Positions 50,593 to 57,012 of a stretch of DNA of 57,012 nucleotides are shown piece by piece. The stretch is from Alphaproteobacteria bacterium. Its GTDB lineage: Bacteria > Pseudomonadota > Alphaproteobacteria > Rhodospirillales > Magnetospirillaceae. How positions within the stretch are numbered: the stretch's first letter is position 1; every line of letters begins with the position of its first letter. The notes beneath the pieces are model-generated. The model saw nothing but the letters and a program-made list of their open reading frames with translations, was not told the DNA's origin and ran no database searches. The DNA lies in NCBI GenBank assembly GCA_021325215.1, contig JAJPHO010000175.1, positions 1 to 57,012 of the forward strand, read 5' to 3'. Position numbers and translations under genes: made by a program.

Positions 50593-51927
50593 CTATTTCT
50601 TGGTGGTGCCGGTCACGTCGGAGGGAGCTGGTCCGGGTCCCCTGCCTCCCCCGCCGTCATTGCCGCGAAAATGTTCCTTGGCGAGTTTTCCGGCAGCCCA
50701 GCCCGCCCCGCCCGCCAGGGAGGCGAGCCCGGCCTGGGCGCCCGTGGCGCCGCTGATGCCGGTCAGTTCGGCAGCCAGACTGCTGGCGCGGCGCATCATG
50801 TAAATGGTGATGATGCCGGTGCCGACCAGCATGTAGAAGCTGCCGGTAAGCAGGTTGACGTGGAAACCGTTCGAGCAGGCGTTCTCCAAAGTCGCTTGAA
50901 CGCCGTTCCAGCTCGTCAGCGAAATTCCGGTGCTGGTCGCCATTTGATTGAAAATGTAAGCGATCAGGGCCTTGCCGATTCCGGCGATGGCGGCGCCGAA
51001 CATCAAGGTGATACCCGCCTGCAGCAACGACCATACCGACCGTTCCGCGATGCGGTGCGTCTGCTTGAACAGGATGGCCGCGATCGCCACGGGCGATATC
51101 GCCGCAACCAGAGTGACGCGGGCCAGCACGTCGATGAGAAGAAAGGGAAAAACCAGGAACCCGAACAGAAATACCGCGATCAGAATGATGCCTGACATCG
51201 CATAGACTGCGTCGGACAAGGTCGGGAGGAAGTCGTAAGTCCCTCTTTTCTCGCATCCCATCTGGTTGATCGTCGTCACCCCGATGATGATGCCTTTGCC
51301 GAATGCGCTCTGCATGCGCGACAGCGGGCAATCCATCTGTTCGAGCGCGACGAGCCCCTGCTTCGCCGCGTCGCTGAGATCGGAAACCTGGGTGTCGGGC
51401 GGGGTCGCCCCCGCCGCGCAGTAATCGAAGCCGCCGGGTACGCCGGAGGATTGCCCGAAATTCGTTTCGTATTTGTCCGCCGCGGTGGCCAATTGGCTGG
51501 CCAGGCCCAGTCCCGTCGATAAGATGGGTGTGAAGATGTAATTCCAGAACGGGCCGCTGGTCTGCAGGAAGGCCAGTACAAAGATCAGTTGCAGCAGCTT
51601 GGTGGCGCCCATATTCCAGTGGGCCGAGCCGGGCGCGCCGAAGGGCAGGAACAGCTTGGCGGCGAAGTACAGGACCCAAAGCGCCATGAACAGGCCGATC
51701 AGGATCGTCATGCCGCTGGCGAGCTGAGAGAAGGCCGTATCGGCAAAGCTGAGGCCGATGGCGCCGAGAGTGTTGAAGGCGCCGCACGCCCAGCAGCCCT
51801 GGAACAAGGCGGCGTATAGCTGCGATGTCGCCGTGTCGCCACTGCCCGAAGACCCGTCCCCGGTGGCCGCGGAGGCCGCGAGCGGAAGAAGCAGGAACAG
51901 AAGCGCGATGGCGCGGCGGTTCCTCAT
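50593..51927 (-). CDS. TrbL/VirB6-like polytopic membrane protein
   Basis: This 444-residue protein has a signal peptide (about residues 1-20). Five or six hydrophobic helices follow, with a large periplasmic loop (about 120-225) holding several Cys, and a Gly-rich C-terminal tail. Helix pattern and the late A-R-V-T-L-V-A-A-I-S-P-V-A-I-A-A segment resemble TrbL/VirB6 channel components of type IV secretion. No VirB4, VirB8-10 or coupling protein gene is in the window, so a working secretion apparatus is not shown. Its ATG overlaps the stop of the small upstream gene (ATGA). Confidence 0.7.
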   Translation of the reverse strand: MRNRRAIALLFLLLPLAASAATGDGSSGSGDTATSQLYAALFQGCWACGAFNTLGAIGLSFADTAFSQLASGMTILIGLFMALWVLYFAAKLFLPFGAPGSAHWNMGATKLLQLIFVLAFLQTSGPFWNYIFTPILSTGLGLASQLATAADKYETNFGQSSGVPGGFDYCAAGATPPDTQVSDLSDAAKQGLVALEQMDCPLSRMQSAFGKGIIIGVTTINQMGCEKRGTYDFLPTLSDAVYAMSGIILIAVFLFGFLVFPFLLIDVLARVTLVAAISPVAIAAILFKQTHRIAERSVWSLLQAGITLMFGAAIAGIGKALIAYIFNQMATSTGISLTSWNGVQATLENACSNGFHVNLLTGSFYMLVGTGIITIYMMRRASSLAAELTGISGATGAQAGLASLAGGAGWAAGKLAKEHFRGNDGGGGRGPGPAPSDVTGTTKK

Positions 51928-52178
51928 TCTCCGGCTTTTTCCGCCATCAGGCGCTCGGTATATAGGCGCAGCGATTGCTGGGTGACCAGCACCTCGACCC
52001 GTCCGCGCAGGACCGCAACGACTTCGAACTCGGCCTCGTCGGAAAGGTCGGCGGTATGCCGCAGTGCCGTCCAATGAGGGTCGGCGTGGTCCGCATCGCG
52101 CTCGATGATCGTTACCGTGGCGTGGCCGCTGTCATCATAACGGCCGATGATGGTGTAGCAGTCGTTCTTGTCGTTCAT
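51924..52178 (-). CDS. Small acidic cytoplasmic protein, unknown
   Basis: An 84-residue soluble protein with beta-rich N-terminal half (Y-T-I-I-G-R-Y-D-D, A-T-V-T-I-I-E) and a helical end. No family recognised. It is coupled to the TrbL-like gene by an ATGA overlap and is the first gene behind the shared promoter element at 52205-52242, which supports it being real. Confidence 0.65.
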   Translation of the reverse strand: MNDKNDCYTIIGRYDDSGHATVTIIERDADHADPHWTALRHTADLSDEAEFEVVAVLRGRVEVLVTQQSLRLYTERLMAEKAGE

Positions 52179-52204
52179 GCCGGTAAGCCTAACAAAGCCG
52201 ATAT

Positions 52205-52242
52205 CCTATAGCTATCCGAAAGTTTCCAAAATGGAAATTTCC
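52205..52242 (-). promoter_or_regulatory. Shared promoter/operator element, copy A
   Basis: In plus-strand order: CCTATA (52205-52210), TATCCGA (52213-52219), CAAAATGGAAA (52227-52237), running into the palindrome GGAAATTTCC (52233-52242). On the minus strand it lies 26 nt upstream of the 84-residue gene. Copy B at 55682-55736 has the same three blocks in the same order and almost the same distance to its gene. Confidence 0.65.
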
Positions 52243-52248
52243 TCGTGA

Positions 52249-53754
52249 TCAGGAGGCGGAATGATCGGCCAGATGGCCGCGGCGGCGTTCCTCGCGGATT
52301 CGATCGGGAAGGGCCGCCAGTTCGTGCTCGAGCGAAGGGGCTGCTCCGCCGCCTTCGGCCAGCCAGGCCAGGCCGATGCCGGTGCGGCGGCGGTCGGCGG
52401 CGACCAGTTCGGCCAATCGCTCTTCCTGCTCGATGCGCCCGCCATGGACGACCAGCAGGCCGATCAGCGGTCTGAGCTCGGCCTGCCGCAGGCGGCGGCG
52501 CGCCAAATGCTGCCAGAGCAGGCGCGCGGGCGAGTTCTCGGTCTGCGCAGCGCCGGACAGCCAGGGGCCGAGCAGGCCTTTCGGCAGATGCCAGTCGCGG
52601 GTCTTGAGGTCGACGACCTGAAGGAGCAGCAGCAGGTCGTCGCGGCGCGCCAGCAGCGGCCCTTGCTCCGGCGCGGGGCTGGCCGCATCGAGGACGAAGC
52701 CGAACTGTTTCAGCAGGGCAATGACCGCTTCGGCCGGGCTGGATGGCGGCGGTGCGGCTCGTGGTCCGGGCGGCCCGCCGCCGCGCATATCCTCGCGCAG
52801 ACGGTCGCTCAGCACGCGGACCCGGCCGGCTTTTTCGGGGAAAAGGTCGAGGCTGGCCCAATCGGCGTCGGACATGCTCCGCAGAGCCCGGTCGAACATG
52901 GTTTGCGCCATCGGCACCCGGTCGGGCTGGGTCCTACTTTCCGCTTGGGCGGCGAGCACATTGTCGACCGCCTCGCACAGCCAGGAGGCGGCCAGGGTCA
53001 ATATCGGCGCCGCAGGTTCGGGTGCGGCAGCGTTCAGGCCGGCGCCGACATTGGTGCGCAGCAGGCTTTCGATTTCACCGATGGCGCGCAGCGCAGCGGG
53101 GCTTTCGGGAAGCATGTCGTACTCGCGCAGGGTGACCAGCAAATTGAGTCCCTGGCTGCCCAGGCTTTCGAGGGTCGGCCAGGCATCGGGTGACAGCAGG
53201 ACGACTTCGTCGCGCAGCGCTTCGGCCATCCAGGCGGGCGGCGGTTCGTTCCAGACGTCGAACAATGCCATGATGCGCGCAATGATCGCGGAGTCCGAGG
53301 TCTTGACCTCCCGCGGGGGCGGTTCCGGCGCCGGAGGCGGCGTGACGGGTGCCGAGGGCGGCGAGGGAGTGCGGAGCGGCGCCATGACCGGTTCGGCCCG
53401 GTCTTTGGGCGGACGCGGCCGGCGGATTTTCGGCGCGATGCGGGGCAGGCGGATATGAGGCAGCGCGGGAGACGGCATCGCGGAAGCGATCGAGGGGAGC
53501 CGCCACAAGATGACGATCTCGCCGCCGCCGGCCAGCAGAACCGCCGCGAGACCGTATAGAATGAAGCCCAGCGGAATAGTGCCGCCTTGCTGGAAGGCGA
53601 GATAAAGGCCTTTCCATGCGGACAGGCTGCCGGCGGAAAAGCCATACAGCACCTGCATCAGCACGGTGCTCAGCAGCCCCAGCGCAGCCAGCCATAGCGC
53701 CGAGATCAGGACGAAACAGGCCAGCGCGATCAGCGCATGGAAGAGTCTGTCCAT
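52249..53754 (-). CDS. Membrane-anchored protein of unknown function, Pro-rich linker
   Basis: The product has 501 residues. Two membrane helices lie near the N-terminus (about residues 5-35 and 60-82). A basic and Pro-rich linker follows (about 90-165, with P-P-S-A-P-V-T-P-P-P), then a large helical cytoplasmic domain rich in Leu, Ala and Arg, with a low-complexity Gly/Pro patch near 365-385. No family recognised. ATG 53752-53754 starts at a charged residue before helix 1. It lies 4 nt after the MBL hydrolase stop, so the two are co-transcribed. Confidence 0.75.
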   Translation of the reverse strand: MDRLFHALIALACFVLISALWLAALGLLSTVLMQVLYGFSAGSLSAWKGLYLAFQQGGTIPLGFILYGLAAVLLAGGGEIVILWRLPSIASAMPSPALPHIRLPRIAPKIRRPRPPKDRAEPVMAPLRTPSPPSAPVTPPPAPEPPPREVKTSDSAIIARIMALFDVWNEPPPAWMAEALRDEVVLLSPDAWPTLESLGSQGLNLLVTLREYDMLPESPAALRAIGEIESLLRTNVGAGLNAAAPEPAAPILTLAASWLCEAVDNVLAAQAESRTQPDRVPMAQTMFDRALRSMSDADWASLDLFPEKAGRVRVLSDRLREDMRGGGPPGPRAAPPPSSPAEAVIALLKQFGFVLDAASPAPEQGPLLARRDDLLLLLQVVDLKTRDWHLPKGLLGPWLSGAAQTENSPARLLWQHLARRRLRQAELRPLIGLLVVHGGRIEQEERLAELVAADRRRTGIGLAWLAEGGGAAPSLEHELAALPDRIREERRRGHLADHSAS

Positions 53755-53758
53755 CGAG

Positions 53759-55366
53759 TCAGCGTGCCTGCGCGTCGCGCGGTGGCCGGGGAACCCGCGC
53801 CGGGCCGTGATAGGCGTCGACATTGCGCGACAGCAATGCCTCCCCGGTCGTATCCAGGCGGTCATAGCGGTAGATCGCCGGCGGGCGCGGGCGGCGCCCC
53901 TCGCCGGGACGGGCGCGCGGCAATTGCTTGAGGTCGCCGGTTTCATGCGCGCCTATGCGCGGCAGATCTTCGCGGCCCACGATTTCGGCGCCGCCTTCGT
54001 TTATCCGCACTACCGCGCCGTTTTCGCGCAGGATCAATGGCTTCAGTCCAAGCGACCGGGCGATCTCGCCATTGGCCTCGATCTGGCCGGGGGCGCCATG
54101 CATCGGCGAAACGACGTGACGCGGCTTCAGCAGGGTGTAGAGCAGCCTGGTGTCGGCGGCGATGGCGTGCCCGCTTTGATGAATGGCGCCATAGCCCATT
54201 TCCTCGGCCCGTTCGGTGGTGATCACCTGCGCGCCGGTCGCCTCGAGCCGTTTGACCATGGTCCGGTGCGCCTCGGCTACCGGCGGGATGGCGCGCTGAG
54301 GGATGATCACCGTCGTATCGCGACCGATATAGAGCGCGCCCGGCAGATGCTCGGCGGAGCGGGTGAGGCCGGCATTGGGCTGGGCGAAGGCGCCCGTCGT
54401 CACCACCAGCGCCTTGTCGGCCGGCAGCGCCCGGGCGTCCTTGGCCAGCAGGATCGGCGAGCCGATCGCCTTCTCGAGCGAATGGCCGGCCCGTTCCGCC
54501 GCCTGGATGTTCTGAACCAGACTTGCGCCCGAAACCACCAGAGACCGTCCGCTGGCCTTGGCCGCGCGGCCCAGCGACACGACCCGGTCGAGCTGGGTGC
54601 CGAGCACCCCGGCCACCACCGCGCGCCCTTTCTGCCGGGCGACGATGGTTTCGAGATGCTTGCCGATCTCGCGTTCGGTCGCCTTGGGCCGCTCGTCCCC
54701 CGCCGAGGTCGAATCCGAAACGACCATGTCGACGCCCTGTTTGCCGATGCGGCGCAGCAGCTCGGGATCGGCGCGGTCGCCGAGCGCCATGGTGGCGTCG
54801 AACTTGTAATCGCCGGTGTGGAAGACCGCCGCCTCCCGCGTGCGGATCAGCAATGCCGAGGCGCCGGGCAGATGATCGACCGGAACGAAGGTGACCTCGG
54901 CGCCGCCCACCCTGACCGTCTCGCCCGGCTTGACGGTATGGATCTCGGGACGCCGGTCGGGCTCGATGATGCCGGCGCCGGCCAGCGACTTCTTGACCAG
55001 TTCGGCGGTGAAGGGCGTGCAATGGATGGGCGGCAGGCGATAGCCCATGTCGATGGCGTGCTTCAGCGCGCCGAGATGGTCTTCGTGCGAATGGGTGAGC
55101 AGCAGCGCATCCGGCGCGTGGTCCGGATCGGGCTGTCCGCGCTTGGCGAACAATTCCTCCGGCGAGGGGAAGGAGCAATCATAGGCGCCCCCGCCATTAT
55201 GGATCTTGATGCCGTAATCGACCACGAGCCGGCCCGTGGCGGGGCGCCCTTGGCTGTCGCTGGTGACGATATCGTAACGGTGGCAGTTTCCGCCGATTCC
55301 ATCGGCATTGTTGCCCATGCGGGATTGCCAATAGATCCCGGTCTGGCGGCGGTCGGCGGCTTCCAT
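53759..55366 (-). CDS. RNase J-like beta-CASP metallo-beta-lactamase-fold hydrolase
   Basis: The 535-residue protein has the MBL metal site H-S-H-E-D-H at 92-97 and further ligands in F-H-T-G-D-Y-K-F-D. The beta-CASP part has S-D-S-T-S-A, Q-S-G-H-A and P-M-H-G, in the order used by RNase J. The C-terminal region (about 470-535) is Arg/Pro-rich and not like the usual RNase J C-terminal domain. Likely a nuclease acting on RNA or DNA; target unknown. The start has GGAGAGCG upstream. It is the second gene of a unit that begins with the IscX-like gene. Confidence 0.85.
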   Translation of the reverse strand: MEAADRRQTGIYWQSRMGNNADGIGGNCHRYDIVTSDSQGRPATGRLVVDYGIKIHNGGGAYDCSFPSPEELFAKRGQPDPDHAPDALLLTHSHEDHLGALKHAIDMGYRLPPIHCTPFTAELVKKSLAGAGIIEPDRRPEIHTVKPGETVRVGGAEVTFVPVDHLPGASALLIRTREAAVFHTGDYKFDATMALGDRADPELLRRIGKQGVDMVVSDSTSAGDERPKATEREIGKHLETIVARQKGRAVVAGVLGTQLDRVVSLGRAAKASGRSLVVSGASLVQNIQAAERAGHSLEKAIGSPILLAKDARALPADKALVVTTGAFAQPNAGLTRSAEHLPGALYIGRDTTVIIPQRAIPPVAEAHRTMVKRLEATGAQVITTERAEEMGYGAIHQSGHAIAADTRLLYTLLKPRHVVSPMHGAPGQIEANGEIARSLGLKPLILRENGAVVRINEGGAEIVGREDLPRIGAHETGDLKQLPRARPGEGRRPRPPAIYRYDRLDTTGEALLSRNVDAYHGPARVPRPPRDAQAR

Positions 55367-55381
55367 CTGCGCGCTCTCCGC

Positions 55382-55654
55382 TCAGGCCTGCGGTTCGAAC
55401 GGAGAAGAGTCGTCGCCGCCCTCCTCCGCGTCGATCCAGGCGGTGATGATCGCCGACAGGGTGAACTCGTCGGGCGAGGTCTGTCCCGGCGAGAAGCCGG
55501 GGAGTTCCGCCACCAGCCGTTCCAGCCGGTCCGGCGGCAGGGTCAGGATGTTTTCCCCGGGATGGCGTTCGGCCAGAGCCATGCCGATGGCCTGGATGTC
55601 CTGCCATGTCAGGCCTTCCCATGTGAGATTGTCCCACCTGCCCGGATCGCTCAT
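55382..55654 (-). CDS. IscX-like small acidic protein
   Basis: The 90-residue product resembles IscX, the small acidic protein that binds IscS and tunes Fe-S cluster assembly. Visible matches: L-T-W-Q-D-I-Q-A-I-G-M-A-L, E-R-H-P, a Leu-rich middle ending in L-P-G-F, then A-I-I-T-A-W-I-D-A-E-E-G. It is about 20 residues longer than enteric IscX, with extensions at both ends. It is not in an isc operon but leads a unit with an RNase J-like protein. It is first behind promoter element copy B. Confidence 0.7.
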   Translation of the reverse strand: MSDPGRWDNLTWEGLTWQDIQAIGMALAERHPGENILTLPPDRLERLVAELPGFSPGQTSPDEFTLSAIITAWIDAEEGGDDSSPFEPQA

Positions 55655-55681
55655 GTCGCCTCGTCGTCTAGTCCTCTTCTA

Positions 55682-55736
55682 CCTATATCCGACGGAATCA
55701 AAATGGAAACGGAAAATTTCCGATTTGGAAAATTTT
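55682..55736 (-). promoter_or_regulatory. Shared promoter/operator element, copy B, with palindrome cluster
   Basis: In plus-strand order: CCTATA (55682-55687) overlapping TATCCGA (55686-55692), then CAAAATGGAAA (55699-55709), GGAAAATTTCC (55711-55721) and GGAAAATTTT (55727-55736). It lies 27 nt upstream of the IscX-like gene on the minus strand and 60 nt upstream of the divergent HNH gene. The extra palindromic arms could serve the divergent gene as well. See copy A at 52205-52242. Confidence 0.65.
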
Positions 55737-55796
55737 GTTTGACTCCCCAGGCGGGCTCCCTCAGCGTTGGGGTCCGTTTCGAGGAGGAAGCAGTCC

Positions 55797-56303
55797 ATGT
55801 CCGATCGTTCGCAATCGCCGCGACGGCAATTGTCGGCGGTGTTGCCCGATATTCCGGTGGTGGAGATGGTCTATACGCGGCGCAGCCAGGGCGAGCGCGC
55901 GGCCCTGCGCGAGGCGTTCGATACCGAAGGCCGGCAAGCCTTTCTGCGTCATCTTCTGACCGAACGGAGCGCGGAATTGCGGGCGCGCGGCTTTACCGAG
56001 CGGAATCTCGAATCCCTGCGCTTCGGCAAGGTGCCGCACGGCTACAATGTCCATCACATCAAGCCGCTGGACGATGGCGGCGACAACAGGTTCGATAATC
56101 TGGTACTGATCCGGGCCCATCCCGAGCATGAGGCGATCCATCGCTATCTCGATCCGCAGCTGAAAGGGCTCGATCGGGGGCAGTCGCGCACGGTGCAGCT
56201 GCCGATGCCGGACGCCGGCGCCTATCGCCGGTCAGGCCCGGAAGTTGTCCGCACGCAGGCTCGTCCGCCGCGCTGGGCCGGACAGGGGGGGCATGGGCGA
56301 TGA
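55797..56303 (+). CDS. HNH endonuclease-domain protein (possible toxin)
   Basis: A 168-residue protein. The HNH motif is complete: H86-H87 in Y-N-V-H-H-I-K-P-L, the G-G-D-N stretch, N101-L, and H111-E-x3-H115 (metal and catalytic His). This is the layout of many bacterial toxin and phage HNH nucleases. The first 80 residues form an unrecognised helical region; no signal peptide or known delivery domain is seen. GAGGAGGAAG is a strong ribosome site. The stop overlaps the next start (ATGA), and the partner looks like an immunity protein, so a nuclease effector is the leading reading; a DNA-repair or transfer nuclease is the alternative. Confidence 0.8.
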   Translation: MSDRSQSPRRQLSAVLPDIPVVEMVYTRRSQGERAALREAFDTEGRQAFLRHLLTERSAELRARGFTERNLESLRFGKVPHGYNVHHIKPLDDGGDNRFDNLVLIRAHPEHEAIHRYLDPQLKGLDRGQSRTVQLPMPDAGAYRRSGPEVVRTQARPPRWAGQGGHGR

Positions 56304-56746
56304 GTATGGAAAAACTGTCTCTTCTGGATATGCTGAAACGGTCGGACGGCCTGTTGTTCCTGGCCGCGAATGCCGCCGATCTGGCCGGAGCGCTGCGCCG
56401 GGCGCGCGGCGAACTGGGCCTGGAGCCGCCCGATGATTATATGGGGCTGCTGTGCCGGAGCGACGGAGCGATTGCCGACGGCGTGATGATCTATGGCAGC
56501 AAGCGGCACGATTTCGACGATTTCAGCGTGCCGGAACTGGTCGAGATCAATCTGGAGCGCCAGGATTACCGCGACGATCTCGGTGGGATTTTGCTGGTCG
56601 GAGAGCGCGACGACGAGTTCCTTGGCTATCGTCCGGCTGATCGGCTTTATTGGCGGATCGACAAGGTTTCCGGCGATCTTACCGACTGCGCGCCGGACCT
56701 GCGCTCCCTGATCGGCGGGCTGTTGGGATATGCGGAAACCGCTTGA
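56300..56746 (+). CDS. SUKH/YrhA-like immunity protein candidate
   Basis: This 148-residue acidic protein shows the usual SMI1/KNR4-YrhA layout. Early in the protein is L-G-L-E-P-P-D-D-Y-M-G-L-L with a following G-V-M-I-Y-G strand. A mid I-L-L-V-G-E-R-D-D-E-F-L-G-Y strand pair and R-L-Y-W-R-I-D-K-V follow, and the end is helical. Such proteins neutralise nuclease and other polymorphic toxins by direct binding. Start overlaps the HNH gene stop by 4 nt, giving fixed co-production, as toxin-immunity pairs need. The family match is by pattern only. Confidence 0.65.
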   Translation: MSMEKLSLLDMLKRSDGLLFLAANAADLAGALRRARGELGLEPPDDYMGLLCRSDGAIADGVMIYGSKRHDFDDFSVPELVEINLERQDYRDDLGGILLVGERDDEFLGYRPADRLYWRIDKVSGDLTDCAPDLRSLIGGLLGYAETA

Positions 56747-56818
56747 AATCGCCGGCGTGGCACCTGTGAATGTTTTCGCCGCGGAACGGTGCGGCAACAG
56801 ATGCAGTTAAAGTGCCCG

Positions 56819-57012
56819 TCAGAAACCCAGTGCATGGGCCAGATGATGGGCCCAATTATCGGGATCGCTGGCCAGAAGCTTGATGGTCAGGGCGATCGAC
56901 ATCACCACCAATAAGGGGCGGACCAGGCGGGCACCCTTGGTCAGCACGAGGTGCGAGCCAAGCTTGGCGCCGAGGAATTGGCCGGCGGCCATGGTCAGGC
57001 CGGCTGCCCACA
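56819..57012 (-). CDS. TauE/SafE-type sulfite exporter family permease, C-terminal end (partial)
   Basis: The last 64 codons of a gene running in from beyond 57012. A-G-Q-F-L-G-A-K-L-G-S and R-L-V-R-P-L-L-V-V-M-S, followed by a final hydrophobic helix, are typical of the C-terminal repeat of TauE/SafE (TSUP) membrane proteins. The start is outside the window. The 72-nt gap to the opposing immunity-type gene shows no terminator. Confidence 0.85.
   Translation of the reverse strand, partial: WAAGLTMAAGQFLGAKLGSHLVLTKGARLVRPLLVVMSIALTIKLLASDPDNWAHHLAHALGF

Noticed and set aside
50593-56746. Complete type IV secretion or conjugation locus
   Set aside because: Only a TrbL/VirB6-like protein was found. 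No VirB4, VirB8-VirB11, coupling protein or relaxase is present in the window.

Overview
The window is GC-rich, densely coded chromosomal DNA that most resembles an alphaproteobacterium, probably a Rhodospirillales-type organism. The reasons are the aa3 oxidase order ctaC-ctaD-ctaG-ctaE, an alphaproteobacterial Usg protein, a long-chain polyprenyl diphosphate synthase, GC-biased codon use and very short intergenic gaps. The genus is an inference; no rRNA or ribosomal protein gene is present to fix it.

Layout. 1-3234: end of a cytochrome c oxidase operon with a strong intrinsic terminator. 3291-10479: housekeeping genes (usg, dihydroorotase, ygfZ, a tRNA-methyltransferase-like gene, a polyprenyl synthase) plus an asparagine synthase/GT4 glycosyltransferase pair. 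10603-21233: a two-gene operon of a 2876-residue protein built almost entirely of octapeptide repeats and a GT41 (OGT/SPINDLY-type) glycosyltransferase, joined by a 1-nt stop/start overlap. 21617-21693: tRNA-Pro(CGG) with its own promoter and terminator. 21754-25650: a DUF2786 protein, then an operon of two haem lipoproteins (catalase-like and RoxA/di-haem peroxidase-like). 25762-30454: a TetR-controlled HlyD/DHA2/outer-membrane tripartite efflux system. 30535-37059: a BON protein, two LysR regulators, a secreted alpha/beta hydrolase, a TPR-GT9 fusion and a YnfM-like exporter.

From 50525 down to 36906 the minus strand carries a near-continuous run in which several genes release ammonia from small amines: an omega-aminotransferase with alanine dehydrogenase, serine dehydratase, and ethanolamine ammonia-lyase with its permease. 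The run also holds an NCS1 permease, an orphan ModA-like protein, Gmd, a PPP phosphatase, a PAP2 protein, and a regulator made of BetI fused to a degenerate aldehyde dehydrogenase.

50593-56746 is the most cryptic region. On the minus strand lie an IscX-like protein, an RNase J-like beta-CASP hydrolase, a two-helix membrane protein, a small protein and a TrbL/VirB6-like membrane protein. Diverging from them are an HNH nuclease and a probable SUKH/YrhA-type immunity protein. Two intergenic sites share the same composite promoter/operator sequence at nearly the same distance from the start codon, so the minus-strand genes look like one small regulon. The window ends in a TauE/SafE permease.

The best candidates for undescribed biology are the octad-repeat protein with its coupled GT41 enzyme, the TrbL/IscX/MBL/HNH cluster, and the BetI-pseudo-aldehyde-dehydrogenase fusion. 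All functions below are read from sequence and family knowledge; no database search was run.
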